This document shows positions 33,056 to 49,099 of a stretch of 64,000 bases of DNA, one piece after another (within the stretch, counting starts at the first letter, position 1; the number at the start of each line of letters is the position of its first letter). The DNA lies in the NCBI GenBank assembly GCA_003255065.1, contig QAOA01005809.1, forward strand, positions 110,684-174,683. Direction: 5' to 3'. This stretch comes from Cercis canadensis (Eukaryota > Streptophyta > Magnoliopsida > Fabales > Fabaceae). The position numbers and the translations under genes are program-made. Below the pieces are notes generated by a model. It saw nothing but the letters and a program-made list of their open reading frames with translations, was not told the DNA's origin and ran no database searches.

Positions 33056-33354
33056 TGCATAATATTTAGCTATGTCTAATATTTTGTATGAATAATTAGA
33101 GGAGTTTGAGTCTTCTCTCTCTGTATCATTTGCTCCTTGCGAATCTGCAGTTATGTTTCCTGTAATGGGTCATGGTACCCATCATACACCTCAAAAAATT
33201 TAAATAAGGCATCATTGCTTTGTAATATTTATTGGCAATTATTATGGCAAGACCATCTCATTGTTGATTAATAATTAATACTATTATGATATTATTTAAT
33301 AAAAATACCTAATATTAATTATAATATTATACAAACAGCGTAGCAACCCAAGCG

Positions 33355-33378
33355 CATATATATATATATATATATATT
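33355..33378. repeat. (AT)n microsatellite
   Basis: About 12 AT units lie between the peptide gene and its broken copy. Confidence 0.9.
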
Positions 33379-33520
33379 CAGAAATCAAATATTGCGCATA
33401 GACTATTATGCCATTATATTTATATAATATCCATATATAGTCAATCTTCAAATTCAAACGACATCGCGCGAAGGGAACCAAGCCCATAGCATATATTTAT
33501 ACGGGGGGTGTTGTAACCAT

Positions 33521-34257
33521 TATAAATATGCTTCACTAAATTTATATCTTGATCATCTCAGCAACTATATCACATCCTTTTTCCATAAATTAGACAAATG
33601 GCATATATCTCGTTATTGAGGCATAAACTGAGTGATCAATTATTTTAATGTGATTATTTTCTCAATATAAAGTTATAAACTGAGTGATGAAATTAAATAT
33701 TGCAAGAAACATTGACTATGCGCTTTCCAGTATCATCATCATTGACAGAGACCAACGAAGGTTGGCCTGAGTGAAAAGGGCTCTGGTCGCTTAAACAAGT
33801 GGTCTCGAGTTTGAACCCTTGTGGATGCAACAAATTTTCTTGAGAAAGGTCTATATTTTTGCGTTTGACTATACCTTAAAGGATTAGTCATAGGCAAAGT
33901 TTGATGATACCTTAAAAAACCAATCATTGACAGAGACTGTTGATACATAACAAAGTCAACGTTCAACTTTAACAAGGGAAAAAAAAATTCAATTATATAC
34001 TAAGAGTACGTCAAAATAATATTAAAATAACTTTTATTGCCCACTGCATTCGGTGTTGTTCTTCAGCAATGAAATATAAAGTCTACCATGTGAGGCAGTA
34101 AGCTTCCCTTATTTAAGCTCCATTAACTTGCTTTGCAGTTAAGAGGCCAATATGTCCTGCTTGTGTTTGTTAATGTACTCCACCACCTTCACCCTCTTGC
34201 TGCGATTGTTGTGCTTCTCCCATTCAAACTCAATCTCATAATGCTCAATCTCCATAA
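33521..34257 (+). pseudogene. Broken tandem copy of the cysteine-rich peptide gene
   Basis: A TATA box (33,521) and an ATG (33,598; MAYISLLRHK) match the intact gene's promoter and start, but the signal-peptide part is lost after about eight codons. Exon 2 follows a good acceptor (GCTTTGCAG) at 34,139. It reads KRPICPACVC, then a TAA, then CTPPPSPSCCDCCASPIQTQ and a stop at 34,257. The eight cysteines keep their spacing apart from the inserted stop. The intron holds a SINE-like relic (33,775-33,860). The copy was made by tandem duplication and then lost function. Confidence 0.8.
33775..33860 (+). repeat. tRNA-derived SINE-like relic 2
   Basis: It is a close relative of 26,390-26,480, with A- and B-box-like strings and the same CAACAAATTTTCTTGAGAAA continuation. 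It lies within the intron position of the broken peptide gene. Confidence 0.45.
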
Positions 34258-35493
34258 TCAACATAGACCGAAAATTAGGTATTATTTGTTTTCTTACTTT
34301 TTCTAAAACTATTACTTTTTATTCATTGAAATGTAACACGTGTTTTTTTTTTCTCCCAAATAATTCCATGGTGTATCTCATTTGAGAATATTAATGTTTA
34401 TTGGCATATAATCAGAGGTGTCTGATATATGTACACATGCAAAACTATTTGCAAGACTGTGAGAAAATTTAGAATTTAAGAAAATGTAAAATGCATGGGG
34501 TCATTATTTTTCACCTAAATTTGTGTACATCACACGAAATCCGCAAATTGGGTCATTTTTACCTTATTATTGTCACTATTAGCTATGACTCTAGCTAGGT
34601 TTAAACACAAAGCTCATAAATATTGATTTTTTTTTTTTAATTGAGATGAAGATTTTTTCTTTTTTCAGATATGTAACATAAAGAATTCAAACCAAATAAA
34701 TATAATATACTACATATGAACAAATTTTCAGTTATACACTTTTAGTTTCACTTGAATTCTCAATCGATCTTTTGATTACAGTTAGATTGGGTTCGAACTT
34801 TTTATCTAGGATGGGCCCATTTGTAGAAATGAATGATAAAAAGACCACTTTTCAATATTCTTTATTATGATCCAAAAAGTTTAAAAAAAAAAAAAATAGA
34901 CATCAATAGGTACAAAAATAAATAAAATGTGTCAAAAAGGGAATGTATCATCTTATTGAATTAGGGTTTGTTTTTGCATTAATGTGAAAGGACCTGAAAA
35001 AAAGAAGAAGATAATTTTGAGCTATGCACATCATTGTTGATTAAGACTATGAATGTAATAAAAATGGCCTTAATTGAGAGTATTGAGGACTGAAAAGAAG
35101 AAGAAATGGATATGGATAAGCTGTGGAATTGTGTTAGCAGTAGCACAATGAAATTGAAGACATTGATATCAAGTTGGAAAATGGACGCACAACAAACTAA
35201 TTCAAGTAGAGAGGTCCACAAGTTTGACAGGTTGCTTAGGACATTTAAATTGAACCTACTTTCTTGACTATGGACTATATATCATTTAATCACAGCTTTG
35301 CATCTCATTCAAGCATGAAAACTATAGCGCAACCGTGTCGGTAAATATGTGATGCTTAACACCCTCATAACCACTCTAAACTGCTCTTAAAACCATGCGA
35401 AATATCTAACTTTTTTTTTCTTATCAATAAAGATAAAGATACAGGGTTCAGTAGCCTCCGCTTGTAGCAACTAGAGTATTCTTTCTAATTTAC
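34258..35493. other. Intergenic, upstream of the receptor kinase
   Basis: It is AT-rich and I see no gene. The open frame on the minus strand at 34,979-35,221 is low-complexity and has no conserved motif. Confidence 0.6.
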
Positions 35494-38400
35494 ATGGCTT
35501 GGAAATGGAGATGCAATTGGCCTTGGAGCTCCATTTTCTGGCTTGTTGTTTTCTCAGTGTTTTCCATTCAGAAATTTACAGAGAAGTCCATAGTTCTGGC
35601 CACAAAAGGCAGACGGAAACTAGATGATGTAGCTGGTGAGTATTTCTTCTTACTCCACTAGAAAATTTTATGATGGTTTGTAAAATTGTATCATAATATA
35701 TTCCCTATTAATTAGATATAGAAATTGTTCTAATACCTCCTTGTGTGAGTAATTATAGGCTCCATTAGCATTGACTGTGGACTACCTCAAGAGCTTGGCT
35801 ATACTGATGACAAAACTGAGATTCATTATACTTCAGATGCAAAGTTCATTGACACCGGAACAAACATAAACATATCAGACAAGTTCATTTCTGAAACTCT
35901 TCAAACAACATTTACAAATGTGAGAAGCTTTCCTCAGGGTAAAAGGAATTGCTACACACTAAGACCTCCAGAAGGCAAAGATACTATTTACTTGATCAGA
36001 GCTTATTTCATGTATGGGAACTATGATAACTTGAATCAGCCACCACAATTTCAGCTTTATATTGGTGTTAATTTATGGGACACTGTGAAGTTTGACAATG
36101 CCACTCATATTGTAAAGAAGGAGATTTTACATGTGCCATTGATGGATGATGTATATGTTTGCTTGGTACACACTGATTTGGGAACTCCTTTTATATCAGC
36201 ATTGGAGCTGAGGCATTTCCACAATTCCAGTTATAGAACACAGTCTGGTTCCTTGGCTCTATATGGACGTTTTGACATTGGCTCCACAACCAATGAAATA
36301 GTCAGGTGAGTTACTTATAATTGAATTTGAATCGTATATATTTCCCTCTAAAATGTTAAAACAAGGATCTGCAGAATTGATTTGATCCAACTTCTTAGTG
36401 ACCTTATAAGAAAAATGTTTGAGCTCCTTTAACACTGCTTTATAAGATGATGCAAATTTTGTTGTTTGATAACATGTAGGTACAACAAAGATGCTTATGA
36501 TCGAATTTGGTCTCCTTACAATTTCCCTAATTGTACACTAATTGCACAATTGAATACTTCTTTCACCATTGACTCCCTCAAGAACACAGAATATCAATTA
36601 CCATCAGTAGTCATGAGAACTGCTCTAAGTCCAAGAAACGGTAATGATTCACTAGAATTTGAGTTTGATACCGGCGATCCTAATCTAGAGTTCTATGTTT
36701 ACATGCACTTTGCTGAAGTTAAGAAGCTCCAGGAAAATGAACGCCGGGAATTCAACATTACATTGAATGGAAACTTGTGGAATGAATCTGTTGTACCTAA
36801 GTATTTGCACTCAACTACAATATATAGTACAAACTCCAACAGGGGAACCAAGCTTAGGTTCAGTATGCACAAGAGGCCAAATTCAACCCTACCTCCTATT
36901 CTCAATGCAATGGAGATTTTCATTGTGAAAGATTTCTTACATGAACCAACTGACCAAGAGGATGGTTAGTTTTTCTTCCTTTGCAAACTCCTTTGGGGCT
37001 CTTTTTCCGTTTTTTAGTTTTTTGTAGTCTGAGCACAATTAATTTTTGCTTCAAATGCATTATTGGAAATGTAGTTCGTGCTATTATGGATATCAAATTA
37101 AGCTACAGATTGGGTAAATTATGGCAAGGAGATCCTTGTGCACCCATTTACTCTTGGAATGGACTCAACTGCAGCTACAATGGTTATGATGCACCTAAAA
37201 TAATCTCATTGTAAGTGTGTTTTTATCATTAAAAAATTAATTTTAGCTGAAGACAAAGAGTTTATCACTTTGACCTACTGGTTTGAACTACATGCAGAAA
37301 CCTGGCCTCCAGTGGATTGACAGGCAAAATAATCCTGTCGTTTTCCAAGCTTAAATCATTAGAATACTTGTGAGTTTTTAAGTAGCCAACGTTATGATTA
37401 AATTCAAACCTTCCAACAAAAAAAAAAAAAAAACAGATTCCTCAAGCAAAACACTGCATTATGTTTCAGGGATTTATCAAACAATAGCTTGACAGGACCA
37501 CTGCCAGATTTTTTGTCACAGTTGCCAAACTTGAGGACCATGTAAGTCACAGATTTGAGTTGTTTCTATATCTCATTAGATGATTGGAATATAAAATGGA
37601 CCATCTGAAATAGTCTATTTTGGCAGCAATTTAGCAGGAAACAGACTCTCAGGTGCAGTTCCTTCACTTCTCAAGGAGAGATCAATGAATGGGTCACTGT
37701 CACTGAGGTTCGTTTTCATTCAAAATCATGAACTCCTAGTCATCGACATCAAATCCCAGGAACTCTTTTTTGTTGAACATTTTTAAGTTCAATCTTTTAA
37801 TGCGTCTCCTTCTTCAACCTGCTAATAACAATTAATACGATTACAGTGTGGATGGAAATCCAGATCTTTGTCTCCTGGATCCATGCAAAAGGGAAGAAAG
37901 GAATTTTCTTCCAGTTATAGCAGCCATTATTTCATCTATATTTGTGTTGATTATTCTGGGTGTTGTACTGAGAGTTATATGGAGAAGGAGATGCAACAGA
38001 ATACCAGGTATGCATATAGATATTATTTTCACTTTAAATTGCAATATACTGAACACTTCAGAGCCAACACATAGTTTGCAACCAACATGTCTTGTTTCTA
38101 ATCATGACACACGTACAATATGAACATATTGCATTATGCTAATCATGAACTTCAATTACTTGTTTAGCAGCAAAGCAAGCAGAGGGATCATTTGAAGTTA
38201 TAGTGAAATCAAACAATAAACAGTTTACGTACTCTCAGATAGTGAATATTACCAACAACTTCCAGAAAATGGTAGGAAAAGGAGGTTTTGGAACTGTTTA
38301 TCATGGCTACTTTGGTGATGGCACTCAAGTAGCTGTCAAGATGCTCTCACTTAGATCATCTCAAGGGTCTAAGCAGTTTCAGACTGAGGCATGCTTCACT

Positions 38401-39621
38401 CTTCAGAAACTAGAGTTCTTTTATTCTTGAAGAATTTTTCCAGCCAAAAGTTATCAGCCAAGTCAATTTGATTGACTGCCATGTCTTTGCAGGCTCAACT
38501 CTTAATGCGAGTTCATCATAGGAACTTAGCCACCTTTCTCGGGTACTGCAACGAAGGTGGATATAATGCTATCATCTATGAGTACATGGCATATGGAGAC
38601 TTAGAGGAGTATCTCTCAGGTACCAGTTTTTTTCTTTTTTCCCCCGTTCCTTTCAGTTTTACTAAACAGTTACTGTCCTATTTTTATCCAGTCATTTCAT
38701 ACTTGCATAATTACTTGATCAAAGTCCATATTTAAGTAAATGAGATGTTGTGCCATACTTTTGTGGTTATGTATAGATTCAAGAAAGGAACCATTGAGTT
38801 GGAAACAGAGAATTCAGATAGCAATTGATGCAGCTCAAGGTTAGAAATCAAACTCACTTCGTTTGTCCATTCCTCATTTGTTTACTTTGACTAAGGAAAC
38901 TGATGCTGAAACTAATATTTTGAGGGCTTGAGTACTTGCACCATGGCTGCAAGCCGCCAATAATCCATAGAGACATCAAGACTGCAAATATTTTATTGAA
39001 CGAGAAACTGCAGGCAAAGGTAGCTGATTTTGGGTTCTCAAAGTCTTTCGCATCTGAAAATGAAAGTCATATTTCAACTGCTGTTGTTGGCACATTGGGA
39101 TACCTTGATCCGGAGTAAGCTATTTGGCACTTAAATATGATATTCTTCCTTTTAATTAAAGATTACAGGAATGATCATGGTGATTTTCCTTATGCAGGTA
39201 CTACGTATCCAGCATGCTGAATGAGAAAAGTGATGTTTATAGTTTCGGCATTGTGCTTTTAGAGCTAATTACAGGGCAGCCAGCAATAATAAAAAGTCAT
39301 CAGAACACTCACATTGTTCAATGGGTTAGCCCTTTTCTTGCAGGAGGAGATATAAGACAAATTGTGGATCCAAAGCTACAGGGTGAATTTGATATTGGTT
39401 CCATGTGGAAAGCTGTGGAGGCAGCCATAGCTTGTGTACCTTTAGTCGCTATCCAAAGGCCAGACATGAGCTACATTGTCACAGAATTAAAAGAGTGCTT
39501 AGAAATGGAAGCAGCTTGTGAACAAATACCATGTACAGATGACCACATGCTGAAATCAAACAGCTCATTGGAAATGAATATTTTCAATCTTGAAGCTGAA
39601 TCTGGCCCTGAAGCAAGATAG
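35494..39621 (+). CDS. Malectin-like LRR receptor kinase (LRR-RLK subfamily I type), intact
   Basis: Thirteen exons: 35494-35635, 35759-36305, 36480-36964, 37075-37210, 37298-37369, 37470-37541, 37627-37707, 37847-38007, 38168-38388, 38493-38619, 38777-38839, 38925-39114, 39198-39621. All phases agree, giving 906 residues. Order: a hydrophobic leader; a malectin-like region from about residue 48 ([57 protein letters not shown]); WQGDPCAP; three LRRs ([15 protein letters not shown]); one TM helix near 533-556; and an RD kinase with [29 protein letters not shown] and ADFG. Every catalytic motif is present. It should sit in the plasma membrane and signal by phosphorylation; the ligand is unknown. 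Intron 9 has a GC donor. The exon 9 acceptor may be 3 bases later. A broken tandem copy follows. Confidence 0.92.
38389..38492 (+). other. GC-AG intron in the receptor kinase gene
   Basis: Exon 9 must end GACTGAG, and the next bases are GCATGC instead of GT. The acceptor TTTGCAG is normal, and the reading frame needs exactly this junction (Q-T-E then A-Q-L-L-M-R). The same intron in the paralogue (44,099) has GT. GC donors are a minor natural class that is spliced less efficiently. Confidence 0.8.
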
Positions 39622-40707
39622 TAATGAAAAATGTGCTTTCCAGTTATTTTTGTTTGTTAATATATAGTTTGTCCAGTCTTAGGAACACAAACAGAGAAAT
39701 AAAATCCATGTAAGGAAGAACTTATAGGGAACAGAAACAGAAAGTGTATGTACAATGGAACTAGTTTTGATACCAAAAAATGTGCCTTGTGTAAGAGATG
39801 CATCAGCAAGATTGTTAAACTTTCACTTGTATATGACTTGCTCTTGTATTGAGGAGAGGATTTGATCTTTTTCTCAGTTCTCTCTCCCTGTGTTCCATCT
39901 AATTTCTCTTATCTATTCTCAAAACCTTTGCATCTTTTTCTCAATCCTTATCCTGATTGGACCGAATATTTTAATTGGGTTGCTATAAACTGTTCTGATG
40001 TAATGAAAGGAATTCTTTTTCATTGAAGGATTGATCAGATTACTTTTTTATTTTTTATTTGTTTGAAGTTGGTTATAACTTATAACAAAATGAATTAAAT
40101 TGATAAATAATAATAAAATTAACAATAAAATCATTGGAGTAATACTGAAAAAAAAATAGACCCTTCATCTCTCAGAGACGTGAGTTATTTGCTGGTTGAA
40201 AATACCAGCAATGGAGATAAGAAGCAAGAAATTCACAGCTTTAATGTAACTTTATCACAATAAACATAATAATTTATTCTTGCCGTCTGCATAAGAATCG
40301 ATTCCTTCAATTGGACATCATTGAGAAGCCGTTCCAGGTAGCAATCTTAAATTTATTCTTTATTTTTTTCTTTCTTTCAACATATCCTCTGCTTTCATGG
40401 CCAATACATTGTTTTCTTAGACCAACTACGACACAGCACCCTTTTGAACTATGGCTATCAATGTCTCTTTGGCTTTTGTAGCACTTGTGACACCCAAAGA
40501 ACAAAATTATAAATTAACAATAATTCATTTTGTATTCAAGGATATGACAGTGACTTGTGCAATCCACTATGTGGGTTCGAGTTCTGACGATCCAACAATT
40601 TTTGACAAAGAGGGATATATGACAGCAGCACCGGCCGTTTTGCCAGTATAGACATGCACAAACATCTTAAAGCTATCACTGATCTAAAAATCTGTTCATC
40701 TTCTTGA
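39622..40707. other. Intergenic between the two receptor kinase copies
   Basis: It contains the 3' flank of the first kinase gene and the upstream region of the second. No coding frame is convincing; the short frames at 40,307-40,651 have no conserved features. Confidence 0.6.
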
Positions 40708-45487
<4,780 letters not shown>

Positions 45488-46979
45488 TCACCCGGAAACT
45501 ATCTGCAGACAAAACCGGTGTGAATGAAGCTTTGGGTTTTGATATGTTTATGTACATTAAAGTTTCTTAGTGTAACGATATATATATATATATATATTGT
45601 TATACACAATCCTTCAATTCATAGCAATCCACAAGTTTCATATTTTTCAGAATCTAAACTCATACAGTTTTATGGAATAGAAAACTATAAATTTGTGGTT
45701 GAAGGTGCTCCACCTAAGGTGACACACCGGTGCCTATTTTGAAGGCTTTACAACATAGCATAAACTAAAATTTGATGATTTATAAATTGAAATTACTTTT
45801 AATAGGATTTAAAAATAATTTCTTTTAAAATGAAATCATTTAATTTGTACATATAATATGCTCCAAACACAGAGAAATTGACTCGAGCAAAGCAGAGTTA
45901 CAGCAGCCATATGTGCAAGTGATTACCAAAAAGAAAGAAAATTTTACCCCATCATTGCATGCATTCACAGTAAAAAGTGGATTTTGTCGCTAAATGACAT
46001 CAAAACTCAGAAGTTATGGACGTGTGTTGTGTTGAGCCCTGCACTTTTGTTATCCCCTTCTCTACGCCAAGAAACTATCAAGTTGTGCCCTCATCGTACA
46101 CTGATGCTGTTTGCGCCACACAATTATCCAAAAACCTTTCGCATGTTGCAAGTCAATGTAATTAAGGTGCCGAGTGCCACTGCTTGTCTGCATATATGGG
46201 AATTGGTCCAAGTCATGAATGCCCAAATTTATCAACACTAGTCAAGTCTTTGTCCTGGCTTTAGTTGAAACAGTGATGCCCTGTGCTTCTTTAACACATC
46301 CATCTCCTTCTCCTCTATAGTAGATATATACTGTTTGGTTTTTTTTTTTTTTTTTTCCACTTGTATGGAGAGCTTACATTGAATGGTGGGAAAATATATA
46401 TAGCGTAAATGACTTATTTAATCACGAAATCATAAGTTTTGAGAATGATTTTAGTATTACTTGATTATAGACTATTTGTTACAATAAGTTTCTTTTAAAT
46501 TTAATTATTTTGTATTTAAATATACAATTAATTAGAGAAGCACTAAATAGAGGAAATTAATCATTGGGTATTGGTAAAATGACCTTAATAATGTAAAAAA
46601 AAAAAAATTACCTAAAGGGTTTACTGTTAAAACTATTTATCAGAATGAATCTATTTTGAATATTTTAATAATGTACTACCGGACAAAATAAAACTTGCTA
46701 CTTCAGAAGTAGTGTATTCCTTTGATTTCCATTACATTGAAATAACAAGAATAACTGTAACCGGCGTTATAATCTGCAATGCATGGAAGTGTTCATGTTC
46801 AATAGCAATCTAGCAGGACTTAATAGGTCCTGCTACTTTGTTGGAGCGGAACCTCATAGGTCTCACTGACAACAATTTAGCAGAACCTATTAAGTCTAGC
46901 TCTACAATTTAGAGGGAGACGGGAAATGGGAATGTGGGCCCGTGTGGGAAGATGTGTTCAACATTGTTGTAATGAGTAT
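45488..46979. other. Intergenic with microsatellite and a possible kinase-gene relic
   Basis: There is an (AT)n run at 45,579-45,598 and a poly-T run at 46,339-46,357. At 46,790-46,915 two short strings resemble the LRR-to-TM exon of the neighbouring kinases (GPATLLERNLIGLTDNNLA). This is weak and may be chance. Nothing else is supported. Confidence 0.45.
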
Positions 46980-48599
46980 TGTTAGCCCCACAATTTTCTA
47001 GTCCTGTTTTGATGATAACAAAATGTCTCTGTGCTATTAACCTGTGTTTCTTGTCCAAGTTCTTATTTAGAACAAGTTAGAGAGAAGCCTTAAGAATTAG
47101 TTCTTGCATTAGTGACTAGTTTTTTTGGAGAATGTATTTCTAAGCCTGTTGATGTGGACAAGTTTTTTGAAGACTCTAGAAGACTTTAGTCTTTTCTAGT
47201 CACTCCAGGAAATTGTCTTGGTTGAGATAAGAAATTTCCTTTTGGGGTGATTGTTGTAAGATCCATGATTCAAGGGATATTATCTTTGTTTTTTCTTACA
47301 AAAGGACAAAAGATATAGTGAATGGTGCACAATGGGACAGCTGTCAAGTTAGTGGGTGGTTTTTCTCTAGCCTTTCACATGGTCCTTCACGTGCTCTCCA
47401 TAGAAAATATCAAGAGAGACAACCGAGGCTTCAGAGAGACTGAGAAGTGAGAATGAAAAATTGAGGAAGACGAAAGTCTTTCTATAGAGTTTATTCTTGA
47501 TCTTCTTCTCTCTCGTTTTCTCTCTGTAGTAAGAACTTCATTGTATTTTCTACTCTTTAAAAGAGTTTTTTAAATGGGGCTACATTGATAAATTGGGTTT
47601 TGTATCTAGATTTTTATGGGAGAAATCCATGAGAGTGATATCTAATAAGTTAGAGAAAGAATTCATGGTTAGCTTGAAAAATAAAACCATGATTGACAAG
47701 TTTGAAGAAGCTTAAAAAAATAAACTTAAAATATAGTGAAACCCCAAGTATTGAGAGAAGTGGATGTAGGCATTTTATGCCGAACTACTATGAAGGCTCT
47801 TGCAAATCTCTCTTCTCCCTATCTCTTATCTCTAAGAATATTTGTTTTACTTTCTTATGCAATGAATTCACAATTTTCTGGATTAACTTCTGCTCTGCCT
47901 TTCACTAAAACAAATTTCCTAGATTTTAACAAAATTTTTCCATTGAAATTTTAAATTTCAACAAAAATTTTAACAGAATTTGAATAATTAGAAAAGTGGC
48001 CATTAGAATTAAAAATTCTAACAAAAAAGTAATTCTAACGAAATTTCCAACAAAATTTTACTGTTAGAATTCAATTTTAAAAAACATTGCAATGAAAAAT
48101 TGCAACAAAATTTTACCGTTAGAATTTTAAAATAATATTTTTTCAAAAAAAAATTGATTTTTTTTTTATTTTTTGAAATTCAAATGGAATGAAAATTCTG
48201 ATGAAATTTCTAAGTTTTTTTTTTTTTTTTTTTTTTATTTTTTTTTTTTTTTTTTTTTTTTNTATTTTTAAAAATCAAAATCTACCATTTGACAAATTCT
48301 TGTGAATTTTAATTACATGTAATTAAAATGCAACATTTCAAATATATGTATTTATAAAATATTTTGTTTGAATATACTCCATTATAAAAAGAATAATTTA
48401 ACAAAAATATTCAAAACCTTGTTGTTTTTATAATTTAACAATAGAACAGAATCTCTATTAGTATTATACAAAACATGATAACTTACAAATGAGTGAATTA
48501 TACAGTAGAAAACTCTTGCTAAGGAATCTTCATGAAACATCAAATGTAAACTTAAGAACCAATACAAGTGACATCAATAGAGGCAAAGTTTAGTACTTA

Positions 48600-48690
48600 A
48601 AATGATGTGAAGCTTTCAGGGAAGCAACTCAACCAACTGCCACTTTTATCTTCAATACCATGCTCTTGTATATCAAGCTCTGGTAAATTC
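48600..48690 (-). pseudogene. Captured TIR1/AFB-like auxin-receptor F-box LRR exon
   Basis: On the minus strand, after the acceptor GGTTGCAG, the frame reads NLPELDIQEHGIEDKSGSWL then SCFPESFTSF and a stop. The string D-[IL]-Q-E-x-x-I-[ED]-D-x-x-x-x-WLSCFPE(S/D)xTS is characteristic of the LRR region of the TIR1/AFB auxin receptors (closest by eye to AFB2/AFB3). The next part of a real gene would read LEVLNFA; here LNFAS is still visible after the stop (48,572-48,590). The splice acceptor is kept. Confidence 0.78.
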
Positions 48691-49099
48691 CTGCAACCAA
48701 GTAGAATACAGAAGATTATTTTTGGGCCAAATACAGCGTTAAACAAATAACACCAAATATCAACACAATGAAGACAATGCCTAATTTCCCAACTACTAAG
48801 CACCATTATATCATGAAATGAGATTCTTAAGTTAAAAAGCTTATAAAAAGTATATTTGCAATTAGAGTAATGTACGGAAATTTGAACAGATTTTGCAGAA
48901 CAGTAGTTACAGCAGGCTTAATGTATGGGAATTCAGTGTAGCCAATGTGAGAAGCTCGGTAAGCAGATGTGTTGACAGAGATCCAAGAAAGATCTCACAA
49001 CAACCGGCCAGTTAACTTCTCTAATCCGTCTGATTTGGCTACAGCCACTATGGCAAATTCAAGATGAAGGGTACTGAGTATCATTTCCACCCTTTCCTT

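Noticed and set aside
36699-36923. Minus-strand frame in the receptor kinase gene
   Set aside because: It is antisense to a clear malectin-like exon.
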